Origin: a virus
DNA: 64,000 nt
IMG/VR virus record: IMGVR_UViG_3300023082_000009
Location: 1-64,000 of that record
Direction: 5' to 3' (one strand)
The notes beneath the pieces were generated by a model, which saw only the letters and a list, made by a program, of their open reading frames with translations, ran no database searches and was not told the DNA's origin. Positions within the stretch are counted from its first letter, which is position 1. Every line of letters starts with the position of its first letter. Shown piece by piece: positions 42,742 through 51,131 of this stretch. The translations under genes and the position numbers were made by a program.

Positions 42742-43975
42742 GGCGCCAGCAGCACGCACTTCCTACCGAGGCGACGCGGGCCGTCGTCAGATGGAGGAAG
42801 AGCAGATCCGCCAGGAAGCAGCCAAAGAAGCACGCAAGGCCAAAGGCTTTGAACCCTTCCGCTTCTGGACCCCGGTTGGCGAAACTCGCCAGATCGTGAT
42901 CATCGACGACGCGCCGGACTTCTTCCGCTACGAGCACGCCCTGAAAAGTGCAGGCTCGAATCGCTACGACAACTTCTTGCCGTGCATCAACGAAGACGCC
43001 AACTGCCCGGCCTGCTCGGTATCCGAGAAGCCTGCGTACTTTGCCATGTACCTGTCGGTCATCGACCTGACTCCGTACAACAACAAAGACGGCGACGAAG
43101 TTCCATGGTCCAAGAAAATGCTGGTCGTGAAACCGTCCCAGCAGAAGAAGATCTCCCGCCTGTTCGAGCGTGAAGGCTCCCTGCGCGGCATGATTCTGGA
43201 CATGACCCGCGACGGCGACAAAGACGCGGCCATTGGCAACGACATCGAGTTCGTGGGCTGGATGGAAGAAGACGAACTGGCCACCTACTACGATGAATAC
43301 ACGGACAAAGACGGCAAGGTCCAAACCATCGACTGCCTGGAGCCGTTCGACTACGACAGCATCTACCCTGAAATGACCGAAGAGCAGTTGGCTACCATCG
43401 CAGGCGTAACCGACCACGGCGTGGGCAACCGTCGCCAGACTGATCGTGCGATTGGCCGTGGCGGTCGTGAAGCTCCAGCACCAGCAGCTCGCGGTGGTCG
43501 TTCCGCAGGCCGTCGTGATGCCGAGGCGCCGACTCGTCCAGCGCGGGGCGGTCGTCAGGCTCCTGCCGATGATGGCAACGATGACCAGCAGGACGCACCA
43601 CAACGTGGTCGCCGCCCAGCGCCAGCAGCAGAAGCCCCGGCACGCGGTCGTCGCCAAGCAGCGGAAGAAGCCCCGGCGCCTACTCGTGGCCGCCGTGCGC
43701 CTCCACCGCCTGCCGACGATTACCCGGATGACCAGGGTGGCGAAGACTACGCCGATGACGCCCCAGCAGAAGCTCCACCGGCACGCGGCGGTCGTCGCCC
43801 GGCACCGGCAGCAGAAGCGCCTTCGCGTGGTCGCCGCCCATCGCCAGCAGCTGATGATGCCCCTCAGCGTCCAGCTCGCGGCGGTCGTGCGGCAGCAGCA
43901 CACGAAGACCCGCCATTCGAGGAAGAGCCACCAGCAGCGCGGGGCCGTACTGCCCTTCGCGGTCGGCGTAACTAA
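42695..43975 (+). CDS. Single-stranded DNA-binding protein with RGG/Pro-rich tail
   Basis: 426 residues. Residues about 45-240 resemble phage single-strand DNA-binding proteins: a KGFEPFRFWTP region, then DFFRYEHAL and a CINEDANCPAC pattern, a probable zinc site. From about residue 245 a long low-complexity tail alternates RGG/GRR units with acidic and Pro/Ala runs and ends basic (ALRGRRN), unlike the acidic end of typical SSB tails. It should coat ssDNA during replication and recombination. Located with the helicase and RecA-like genes. Confidence 0.7.
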   Translation: MAPQRPARPARAAASKAPAARTSYRGDAGRRQMEEEQIRQEAAKEARKAKGFEPFRFWTPVGETRQIVIIDDAPDFFRYEHALKSAGSNRYDNFLPCINEDANCPACSVSEKPAYFAMYLSVIDLTPYNNKDGDEVPWSKKMLVVKPSQQKKISRLFEREGSLRGMILDMTRDGDKDAAIGNDIEFVGWMEEDELATYYDEYTDKDGKVQTIDCLEPFDYDSIYPEMTEEQLATIAGVTDHGVGNRRQTDRAIGRGGREAPAPAARGGRSAGRRDAEAPTRPARGGRQAPADDGNDDQQDAPQRGRRPAPAAEAPARGRRQAAEEAPAPTRGRRAPPPPADDYPDDQGGEDYADDAPAEAPPARGGRRPAPAAEAPSRGRRPSPAADDAPQRPARGGRAAAAHEDPPFEEEPPAARGRTALRGRRN

Positions 43976-43980
43976 ACCAT

Positions 43981-44004
43981 GCGCCCGGCTATCCTTGCGG
44001 GCGC
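43981..44004 (+). repeat. Hairpin before SF2 helicase start
   Basis: Inverted repeat GCGCCCG (43981-43987) with CGGGCGC (43998-44004), ten-base loop, ending one base before ATG 44006. There is no T run, so it is not a classic terminator. It could cover the start region of the helicase and lower its translation, or be a processing site. Confidence 0.4.
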
Positions 44005-44005
44005 T

Positions 44006-45667
44006 ATGAAGCTCCCTCTCGATAGTATCGACGCCCCTGCCGTAAAGAAGCTGACCACCTACAAGCATCGCCCCCTGGGCCTTGCCGACGGTGAGCCAGA
44101 TCTGGAGGTCGAGGCTTGGTACTACGAGGGGGATTTTCTTTGCGTGCCCCGCCAGCTCGGGATCACGCTGTGCAATCAGTTGCACATCGAGATCGAAGAT
44201 CAGACCAGTGATGGGTTCCCTGCCGTCTTCCCTTGCATCCCCGATCCCAGGGTGTACCAGGAGCCGCAGATCGACCAGATCGTGGAAACCTTCGACAGCT
44301 TTTACGACTTCATCTTCCGTGCCCATACCGGGTGGGGTAAGACCGTGGGCTCCCTCATTGCCGCAGCGCGGATGGGGCGGACCACCATTGTCATCGTTGA
44401 CCAGGACAACCTCCGGGAGCAGTGGGAGGAGTGCCTGATCAAGTTGTTCGGCTTCAAGCCCGAGGAGATCGGGATCATCCAGGGGCCGGAGAAGAAGTGG
44501 CGCTGGAAGGGACTGGCCGTAACCATCGCTATGGTGCAGACCCTCAGCCAGAAGGGCGTGTCGGAGGAGATGGCGGAATACTACGGTACTGCCATCGTCG
44601 ACGAGGTACACACCGCTGGCGCCCCGACGTTCTCCGCCTCCCTGGTCATGTTCAGCGCCGGTCGACGCCTGGGCGTGTCTGCTACTCCTGGTCGCCGTGA
44701 TGGCCTCCAGCGCGCCCTGGACCACAACCTGGGCAAGATCCGCGTGGCAGCCGACAAGGAGCACGACCGCTCCGCCGTCTACGTGATCCGTCACGAGACC
44801 GTCTACAGCTTCTACGGCAACGTGTCCAAGATGACCGGGCGGATCTTCTCCGAGGTCGAGGAGGATGGCCCGCGTAACATGACGATCATGGAGGCAGCTC
44901 TCTGGCTGTACGAGTCGGGGCGGGACGTGCTGATCCTCTCGGACCGTATCGAGCAGCTGCGGGAGCTGATGAGCATCGGCTATTACCTGGGGGTGCCCGA
45001 GGAGGAGATGGGCCTGTATACTGGCCACGACCCCCAGTGGATCTTCGGCAAAGACCCGAAGCCTACCAAGAGACCTGATGACCTGCACCGATGGAAAGAC
45101 GACCGAGGCCGCTTCGTGTACGCGGAGTACAGCGCGGTCGGTTTGCAGCTCGTGAGGAAACGAATTCCTAAAGCCACACTCAAACAGGTCAAAGAAAGAT
45201 GCACGATGATGTTTGCTACATACGGGATGTGCTCAAAGGGCTTCGACAAACCCAGCCTCACGGGCGGCATCGACGCTACACCTAGAAGCACGGCAGAACA
45301 GATTCACGGTCGGATTCTCCGAGGGGAAGACGGCAGGCCAATACCGATCTGGGTAACCATCGCCGACGTGAACAGCTACCGACTGATGTATTCGTTCGGT
45401 AGTCGGGTGAAGGAGTATCTCAAAAGCAATGGTGTCCTCTTTGAGTGGCACCCAGACGGGAGTGTTGAACCATGCGACGTGACAGACCTAAAGGCAGAGA
45501 TCTACGACCGGGTAACCGAGCTGAAATCTATGCAGATCCAAACCAACAGCGACGGGCTAAATATTCTGCTGACGGCCAAGGACGCGCAGAGAAACAAGCG
45601 GACAGCCGAGCGCGCTATAATGCAAAAGTTCCAAAGACCGCCAGCCCGCCTGCCCCGCCATCAGTGA
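44006..45667 (+). CDS. SF2 helicase, DEAD/DEAH-type (UvsW-like)
   Basis: 553 residues from ATG 44006 (562 from ATG 43979; neither has a good ribosome binding site). Helicase motif I HTGWGKT, motif II DEVH, motif III SAT and, in the second domain, a Q-x-HGRILR motif VI at about 425 onward. It resembles branch-migrating phage helicases such as T4 UvsW. Place between ssDNA-binding protein and RecA-like recombinase fits recombination-dependent replication. N-terminal 85 residues form an extra small domain. Confidence 0.85.
   Translation: MKLPLDSIDAPAVKKLTTYKHRPLGLADGEPDLEVEAWYYEGDFLCVPRQLGITLCNQLHIEIEDQTSDGFPAVFPCIPDPRVYQEPQIDQIVETFDSFYDFIFRAHTGWGKTVGSLIAAARMGRTTIVIVDQDNLREQWEECLIKLFGFKPEEIGIIQGPEKKWRWKGLAVTIAMVQTLSQKGVSEEMAEYYGTAIVDEVHTAGAPTFSASLVMFSAGRRLGVSATPGRRDGLQRALDHNLGKIRVAADKEHDRSAVYVIRHETVYSFYGNVSKMTGRIFSEVEEDGPRNMTIMEAALWLYESGRDVLILSDRIEQLRELMSIGYYLGVPEEEMGLYTGHDPQWIFGKDPKPTKRPDDLHRWKDDRGRFVYAEYSAVGLQLVRKRIPKATLKQVKERCTMMFATYGMCSKGFDKPSLTGGIDATPRSTAEQIHGRILRGEDGRPIPIWVTIADVNSYRLMYSFGSRVKEYLKSNGVLFEWHPDGSVEPCDVTDLKAEIYDRVTELKSMQIQTNSDGLNILLTAKDAQRNKRTAERAIMQKFQRPPARLPRHQ
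44171..44184 (+). repeat. Dispersed dyad, variant (one mismatch, CA centre)
   Basis: TGCAATCAGTTGCA. Inside the SF2 helicase gene. Confidence 0.7.
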
Positions 45668-45702
45668 GGCGAGGACATCGGCGCGAGGTGAGTCAAGCTG
45701 AT

Positions 45703-45990
45703 ATGGACGGTACCGCAATCGTAGAGAGCTACACGGTGCCCGAGGCGGCGGAGGCAATGGGCAAAGCCCTGAACACCTTCCGACGCTGGATACACGATGA
45801 ACTGATCCCTGGCCCGTACCTGCATGACACGCAGTCGGGGTATCTGGTCTACAGCAGAGGCGAGCTGGACATAATCGCCCAGGCACTGCAAGTGCACGCC
45901 GAGGAGTTCTCCTACTTCCGGGCGGACCACACGACAGTGATTCATGCAATCAACCAGCGCATCCAGGCATACCGCTCGATGCACATCTGA
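45703..45990 (+). CDS. MerR-type helix-turn-helix protein
   Basis: 95 residues from ATG 45703; GTG 45688 is an alternative. It begins with ESYTVPEAAEAMGKALNTFRRWIHDELIPGP, a MerR/excisionase-style HTH (about 10-45), and ends in an acidic helix. Likely binds DNA. GAGGTGA lies upstream at 45685-45691. Could regulate the recombination genes or act in origin/replication; unknown. Confidence 0.65.
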   Translation: MDGTAIVESYTVPEAAEAMGKALNTFRRWIHDELIPGPYLHDTQSGYLVYSRGELDIIAQALQVHAEEFSYFRADHTTVIHAINQRIQAYRSMHI

Positions 45991-45997
45991 GGTCACC

Positions 45998-46387
45998 ATG
46001 GCAGACCAACCAAGAGTCATTCGCCCGAAGGCTGCTCAAACGCGGCAGGCGGCGAGTCAAGAGATCGCGGGGCGTGCGACAGTCCAGACGGACTACCGCA
46101 GGAAGAAGACCACCGAGCAGGAAACGGCAAGGCAGGAATCACTCGATGCGGGGTACTTTCCCCCAGGAGTGGAGCCTGCCCTTGTCCGTGTAGGGGTGGG
46201 CAACACCATCAACCTGGGTAACTTTGAGTCCATGCGCATCGACATCAGCATCACGCTGCCGTGTCTCGTCGAGGACATCGAAGACACCTACCGTCGCGCC
46301 AGCGAATACGCGTCGGAGTTCATGGCCGAAGAAGAAGCCGTATGGCTCGGGCCAACCAACGCCAATCCAGCAAAACCTAAGCGCTAA
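45998..46387 (+). CDS. Unknown protein upstream of RecA
   Basis: 129 residues, GAGGT upstream of ATG 45998. N-terminal half Lys/Arg/Gln-rich, then a conserved-looking VGVGNTINLGNFESMRIDI beta part and an acidic helix. Such a small gene before recA is seen in other phages and its role is unknown. Confidence 0.5.
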   Translation: MADQPRVIRPKAAQTRQAASQEIAGRATVQTDYRRKKTTEQETARQESLDAGYFPPGVEPALVRVGVGNTINLGNFESMRIDISITLPCLVEDIEDTYRRASEYASEFMAEEEAVWLGPTNANPAKPKR

Positions 46388-46398
46388 GGAGCCTCACC

Positions 46399-47538
46399 AT
46401 GGCCCGCACCATTATCCGTGGTAAACCAGTAGGAAAGCCCGCTGAGCATAAGATGGGCGCCGAGCTGATGCAGACGATCAAGGAAATCGACAAGGCGTAC
46501 GGCGGTGGCCTGGTCCTCAAGGGGCGCGGTGTGCAGCAGCCCATGCGAATCCCTACCGGCATCTTTGCCGTGGACTTGGCAACCTGCGGCGGCATCCCGG
46601 TGCGGGGCATCTCGATGTTCCACGGGCGCCGGTCCTCCGGCAAGACCACCAGCGCCTTGAAGACCATCGCCCAGGCCCAGCGACTCTGGCCGGATCTCGA
46701 TCACGTCTTCGTTGACGCCGAGCACAGCTTCGAGTCCGTGTGGGCCGCCAAGCTGGGTGTGGACCTGGACCGCTTGATCCTGGTTCAGCCAGAGACAGGG
46801 GAGCAGGGCGTGAACATCATGGACGCGCTCATGCAGACCCCAGGGGTGGGCCTCATGGTCCTGGACAGCATCGCCGCACTGATCCCGATGAAGGAGCTGG
46901 ACGCGGCAGCCGAGGACGCCCACGTAGGCATCCACGCCAAGTTGGTCACCACCCTCATGCGCCGGATCACCGCAGCCTTTTCCAAGGCCCGCCAGACTGG
47001 CCGCATGATGGCGTTCCTCTGCATCAACCAGGAGCGCGCCGGTATCGGCAAATGGGCACCACCAGGACAGGAAGCGATCAACCTGCCGGGCGGCAAGGCG
47101 CTCGATCACTACACCATGCTCCAGATCAAGTTCAAGAATAAGGAGAACATCTCGAAGGACCACCAGGGCATCGAAACCCTGGAGTACAACGAGCACGCTT
47201 TCCAGATCGACAAAAACAAAATGAATGCTGGCCTGCGCAAGGGCGAGTTCCAGCTGATGCGCCGGGCCAACGAAGAGAAGGGCTTGGTGGAGGGCGACCT
47301 CGACGACTGCGGCACCATGATCGCCTACGCCAAGAAGGTCGGCATCTACACGGGCGGCGGTCAGTCCTGGACCCTGGACCTCAATGGCGTGCCGATCAAG
47401 TTCCGCTCAGCCGATGAAGCCTGCCAGCACTTCCAGAGCGACCACGATGACTTCTGGGCGCTGCGCAACCACTTGATCGCTCTGCATGCGCAGAAGATGG
47501 GTATGCCCGCTGACTTCATCCAACGCTTCTACGAGTGA
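46399..47538 (+). CDS. RecA-like recombinase
   Basis: 379 residues. Walker A GRRSSGKT (76-83), Walker B hydrophobic strand LMVLDSIA, and INQERAGIG as the L2-type loop after it. This is a RecA/UvsX-like strand exchange protein, longer than UvsX by an extended C-terminus. With the helicase, the ssDNA-binding protein and the nuclease genes that follow it should drive phage recombination and recombination-primed replication. Confidence 0.9.
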   Translation: MARTIIRGKPVGKPAEHKMGAELMQTIKEIDKAYGGGLVLKGRGVQQPMRIPTGIFAVDLATCGGIPVRGISMFHGRRSSGKTTSALKTIAQAQRLWPDLDHVFVDAEHSFESVWAAKLGVDLDRLILVQPETGEQGVNIMDALMQTPGVGLMVLDSIAALIPMKELDAAAEDAHVGIHAKLVTTLMRRITAAFSKARQTGRMMAFLCINQERAGIGKWAPPGQEAINLPGGKALDHYTMLQIKFKNKENISKDHQGIETLEYNEHAFQIDKNKMNAGLRKGEFQLMRRANEEKGLVEGDLDDCGTMIAYAKKVGIYTGGGQSWTLDLNGVPIKFRSADEACQHFQSDHDDFWALRNHLIALHAQKMGMPADFIQRFYE

Positions 47539-47545
47539 CCCTGCC

Positions 47546-47920
47546 ATGTCCGACACGCCACCTACCAACAGCGCCCTGGCACGCATGCAGCGAACCGGTA
47601 ACCTGACTGCCTCGCACAAGCGTGCTCCTAAGCAAGAAGCATCCCTGGCCAAGCGGGTAGGTGGCCGGGTAACCCCAGGCTCCGGCAACGGTGCAACGAA
47701 GGGCGACATTCGTATCAAGGGCATCGCCCGGATCGAGTGCAAGTGCACCAAGAACAAGTCCTTCTCTGTCACGTTCGACATGATCGAGAAGATCGAAGCA
47801 GCCGGGGCCGAGGGTGCCGAGCTACCAATCATTGCAATTGAGTTCATCGACGACACCGGGCGGGTTTTGAAGTCTGTAGCCGTATGCCCGATGTACGTCC
47901 TCGACAGTCTCAGGGAGTAG
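47546..47920 (+). CDS. PD-(D/E)XK nuclease (Holliday-junction resolvase-like)
   Basis: 124 residues. RVGGRVTPGSGNGATKGDI with a catalytic Asp, then ARIECKCT giving the E-x-K pair (Glu and Lys around residues 64-66), and a helix with KIEAAGAEGAE. This is the archaeal Hjc/phage resolvase-type fold. It should resolve branched DNA. ATG 47546 lies 8 bases after the RecA stop. Confidence 0.75.
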   Translation: MSDTPPTNSALARMQRTGNLTASHKRAPKQEASLAKRVGGRVTPGSGNGATKGDIRIKGIARIECKCTKNKSFSVTFDMIEKIEAAGAEGAELPIIAIEFIDDTGRVLKSVAVCPMYVLDSLRE

Positions 47921-47923
47921 TCC

Positions 47924-48925
47924 ATGCCGATCATCCGCAGAATCCGAACCAGAGTGCAGGAACAGCCGCCGCAGCCGCGTGCTGAGTCCCGCGCCAGCCT
48001 CGCACTGCGTCGCCGTCGTGGCGAGACCGTGGAGCCGACGCCTGCCCCTGGTCGCCGGGTGCGCAACGCCAACCCAGATACCCAGGTTGTGCCTGCACCT
48101 AACACGGACTACCCCCTGGGCGAAGTGATCGACCGTGCGAAGTGGTCCATGCAGGACACGCGCCCAGGCCACCACCTCCACGTCAGCGACCTGCTTTATA
48201 AGTGCATCCGCAAGCGTGCCCTGGAGGAGCGGTACAGCGTCCTGCCGCCAGCGCGCCGGTTGACCATGAGCGACATGCTGACCTTCGCGATGGGCGATGC
48301 CGTCCACGACTGTCTCAAGGAGCGTGCCCGCATCGGCGCACCCGAGAAGGTCTGGGGCATCTGGTCCTGCAAGTGCAAGTACCTCACGCACGACGAGCCT
48401 TGCATCTATGCCGAGATCAACCAGGAGGAGACGTGCCCACACTGCAAGTCCCTGGTTAACCACTACAACGAAGTCTCCATGTTCGACGAGGAGTACGGGG
48501 TGGTCGGCAACCCTGACCTGATCCTGTACATCGAACGCAGCGATGCCTTCCATGTGACCGAACTCAAGTCGATGGCGCACAAGCAGTGGGAGGAGCTGAC
48601 CCGGCCCGATCCTGACCACGTTCGCCAAGTCGTCTTCTACTGGCACCTGATGCACCGCAAGGGCTACCGCCTCACCGACCGCGTGTCGATCTTCTACTGC
48701 ACCAAGCAATGGCAGTTCGGGGACAAGACCGTCTACAAGGAATTCCTCATCGACCCGGTGGCCGAGCTGCACCGCCTGGACCCGATGATCGAAGATGCCA
48801 AGGCCTACAAGGCGTGCGTGGAACTCGGGGAGGCTGCACCTTTGCCACTCCGTACCCACTGCGCCCACGAAGGCTCCAAGGATGCAAAGAAGTGCGGGGT
48901 TCTCGAACTCTGCTTTGGAGAGTGA
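47924..48925 (+). CDS. Cas4/RecB-like nuclease with Cys cluster
   Basis: 333 residues. A PD-(D/E)XK-type core: GNPDLILYIERSDAFHVTELK (Asp, Glu, Lys), followed by VRQVVFYWHLM. Cys residues CIRKRAL region, CKCKYL, CPHC and a C-terminal CAHEG...KKCGVLELC set suggest an iron-sulphur or zinc cluster as in Cas4/AddB-type nucleases. Basic Pro/Arg-rich N-terminus (about 1-60). Probably resects DNA ends for RecA. Confidence 0.75.
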   Translation: MPIIRRIRTRVQEQPPQPRAESRASLALRRRRGETVEPTPAPGRRVRNANPDTQVVPAPNTDYPLGEVIDRAKWSMQDTRPGHHLHVSDLLYKCIRKRALEERYSVLPPARRLTMSDMLTFAMGDAVHDCLKERARIGAPEKVWGIWSCKCKYLTHDEPCIYAEINQEETCPHCKSLVNHYNEVSMFDEEYGVVGNPDLILYIERSDAFHVTELKSMAHKQWEELTRPDPDHVRQVVFYWHLMHRKGYRLTDRVSIFYCTKQWQFGDKTVYKEFLIDPVAELHRLDPMIEDAKAYKACVELGEAAPLPLRTHCAHEGSKDAKKCGVLELCFGE

Positions 48926-48926
48926 C

Positions 48927-49439
48927 ATGCGCATTCAGAGATCGCGCCCTGGTGCGCAGCCACAAGCAAAGGCCGAACACATCCTGGGCGTAGACCCAGG
49001 CAACTCCGGCGCCCTCGTCGTGCTGACTGAGCGAGGGGCATTCGTCGACGCGCTCAACGTACCTATCGTTCAGTCAGGCAAGAGTTACCGCGTCAACGGG
49101 GCGGCGGTCGCTGCCTTCCTTTGGAAGTACAACATCATCCATGCCTACATCGAGAAGGTAGGGTCCATGCCCGGCCAGGGCGTCGCCTCGATGTTCACGT
49201 TCGGCCATGCAGCCGGGCTGGTAGAAGGTGTAGTAGCCGGTCAGATGATTCCGATCAGCCACATCACCCCGCAGTCCTGGAAGAAGATGGCCGGACTGAC
49301 AGGCAAGGAGAAGGATTGCGCCCGGTCCCGCTGCGTCCAGCTCTACCCACACGTCCGCGTCCTGGACACCAAGGTGCGGGGCGGTGCAATAGGCGATGCC
49401 ATCCTGATCGCCAGGGCCGGACACGGACTGCCGCTATAA
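48927..49439 (+). CDS. RuvC-like Holliday junction resolvase
   Basis: 170 residues; GGAG 6 bases upstream of ATG 48927. RNase H-fold pattern: GVDPGNSGALVVL (catalytic Asp), YIEKVGSMPGQGVASM (Glu) and GDAILIARAG (Asp). Cuts four-way junctions. Two resolvase-type genes lie close together here (also 47546), so they may act at different branch types. Confidence 0.85.
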   Translation: MRIQRSRPGAQPQAKAEHILGVDPGNSGALVVLTERGAFVDALNVPIVQSGKSYRVNGAAVAAFLWKYNIIHAYIEKVGSMPGQGVASMFTFGHAAGLVEGVVAGQMIPISHITPQSWKKMAGLTGKEKDCARSRCVQLYPHVRVLDTKVRGGAIGDAILIARAGHGLPL

Positions 49440-49446
49440 GTTTCAA

Positions 49447-49460
49447 TGCAATTGATTGCA
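49447..49460 (+). repeat. Dispersed dyad, perfect copy 11 (TG centre)
   Basis: TGCAATTGATTGCA. In the gap before the 49570 promoter. Confidence 0.92.
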
Positions 49461-49478
49461 CCAAAGGTCTGTGAAGAC

Positions 49479-49507
49479 TTGAATAAAGAATGAACCCGCC
49501 CTACTAT
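49479..49507 (+). promoter_or_regulatory. Sigma70-type promoter for gene 49570
   Basis: TTGAAT (49479-49484), 17-base spacer, TACTAT (49502-49507). It lies in a 130-base gap holding a dyad (49447-49460) about 18 bases upstream of the -35. It would transcribe the single-gene unit 49570-51063. Confidence 0.65.
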
Positions 49508-49569
49508 CACTTCGCGAGTTCACCAACTTGACCCGGCATCCCGCCACCTACACACGAGAGTTACCCACC

Positions 49570-51063
49570 ATGGCAAACACCAAAGCTAAATCCGCTCCGG
49601 TTGAGGAAGCGGCTGCCGACATCGAAGTCGGTTCCAATGTCACCTTCCTCGGCTACGATGCCGACACCCCCGAAGCCGAACGCATCCTCGAAGCTGGCGA
49701 GCGTTACGAAGTAATCGAACTGCCCGGCACCACCGAGATCGACGGCGAAGTTGTCGAAACCGGTTACGTTCTGCGCCTGCCGAACCCTGACTTCAACAAG
49801 AAGAAAAAGGTTCACGCCGAAACCAACCCTGAATTCCTGGAAACCGAAGTCTTCGCCGAAGAGATCGAACTCTACGTTGAAGGCGACGATGCGGGTGCCG
49901 AAGGTGGCGAAGCTGCCGACGCGGGCGCTGATGCCCCAGGCGATGATGACCCTCTGACCTACGAAGAGCTGGCCGGTTACGACAAAGCCCAGCTGCTCGA
50001 ATTCGCAGAAGTCAACGAAGTCAAGCTGACCGCAGCTGACAAGAAAACCGACAAGGCGCTCCTGGCCAAGCTGGCTGCCGTCTACGAGCTGAGCCCTGCC
50101 GAGCCTGCCCCTACCAAGGCACCGGCCAAACCAGCAGCCAAAACTGCCGCAGCCAAGCCTGCCGCCGAAGCGCCTGCTGCCAAGCCTGAAACCGCCGCAG
50201 CCAAGAAAAAGCGTGAAGCTGCCGAAGCCGCGCAGAAGACCGCAGCCGCTGCCAAGAACAAAGGCGTGAACAAGTCGCCCGAAGGCGAAGTCGATCCTGA
50301 CGAAGTGCCGGACCTGGACAACGAAGACGATGCCGTTCTGGCGTTGATCGACGGTGACGTGGATCTGGTCGAAGTAGCCCAGGAACTGGAATCGGCGGTG
50401 GCCGTGTCCGAGTACCAACTCGGCGGCGTGCTGTACCACATCAAAAAAGAAAAAGTGCATCTGGCCGTCGACAAGAAGGGCAAGCTGCTCAACCCTGAAT
50501 ACGGCGAAACGGGCGGCTTCAAGCTGTTCCTCCAGGAGAACTTCAACCTGGACTACCGCAAGGCCACCTACCTGATCGACATCTACATCAACTTCACCCA
50601 GGCCGGTATCGAAAACCCGTCCGAAGTTGTTGGCCGTATCGGCTGGACCAAGGCAAGCAAGATCGCCAAGCCGCTGGGCCTGCCTGACGCTGACGTAGAA
50701 GGCCTGATCCAGGCTGCCGAGAACAACACCGTTCAAGACCTGTCTACCATCATCAAAGATGAATTCACGGTCGGCGGCGGTGAGGGCGCCAGCAAAGGCT
50801 CCGAAGGTACCAAGGTCAATCGCCTGACCCTGCGCTTCCGCTTCGTTGAAGAAGAAGCCAACGTGGTCGAGGACATCCTCAAGGAAGCCGCTGAGAAACT
50901 CGGCGTCAAAGAAGATGAAGCCTTGTTCCAGATCCTGACCGAGTATCACGCACAAGCCCTGACCGGCGACGCTGATGCCCAGGACGTGGAAGACACTGCC
51001 AAGGCAGCGGCCAACGCCAAGCCAGCTACACGCGGTAAGCCTCGTGGCGCAGCTCGTGCCTAA
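49570..51063 (+). CDS. Acidic Ala/Lys/Glu-rich protein, highly expressed-looking
   Basis: 497 residues, alone between its own promoter and a very strong terminator. An N-terminal small beta domain (about 20-70), then a low-complexity Ala/Pro/Lys/Glu part (about 140-260), a folded DUF3102-like part with LGGVLYHIKKEKVHL and NFNLDYRKATYLI (about 290-350), and a final helical region ending GKPRGAARA. Codon use is regular, as in abundant proteins. Weak ribosome binding site (GAGAG). Function unknown. Confidence 0.6.
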   Translation: MANTKAKSAPVEEAAADIEVGSNVTFLGYDADTPEAERILEAGERYEVIELPGTTEIDGEVVETGYVLRLPNPDFNKKKKVHAETNPEFLETEVFAEEIELYVEGDDAGAEGGEAADAGADAPGDDDPLTYEELAGYDKAQLLEFAEVNEVKLTAADKKTDKALLAKLAAVYELSPAEPAPTKAPAKPAAKTAAAKPAAEAPAAKPETAAAKKKREAAEAAQKTAAAAKNKGVNKSPEGEVDPDEVPDLDNEDDAVLALIDGDVDLVEVAQELESAVAVSEYQLGGVLYHIKKEKVHLAVDKKGKLLNPEYGETGGFKLFLQENFNLDYRKATYLIDIYINFTQAGIENPSEVVGRIGWTKASKIAKPLGLPDADVEGLIQAAENNTVQDLSTIIKDEFTVGGGEGASKGSEGTKVNRLTLRFRFVEEEANVVEDILKEAAEKLGVKEDEALFQILTEYHAQALTGDADAQDVEDTAKAAANAKPATRGKPRGAARA

Positions 51064-51081
51064 CTGACCCGCAGCAACCAG

Positions 51082-51111
51082 AAAAGGCACCCACTACCGG
51101 GTGCCTTTTTT
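51082..51111 (+). terminator. Strong rho-independent terminator
   Basis: Eleven-pair stem AAAAGGCACCC/GGGTGCCTTTT with six-base loop, then T residues. Isolates the 49570 gene from the island that follows. Confidence 0.95.
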
Positions 51112-51131
51112 ACTTGACCAGGAGATCTGCT

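Noticed and set aside
47834-47847. TGCAATTGAGTTCA resembling the dyad
   Set aside because: Two mismatches in one arm, within the resolvase gene; kept out of the list.
49435-49440. TATAAG as a -10 before the dyad at 49447
   Set aside because: No -35 at the right distance; it overlaps the RuvC-like gene end. The 49479-49507 pair is better.
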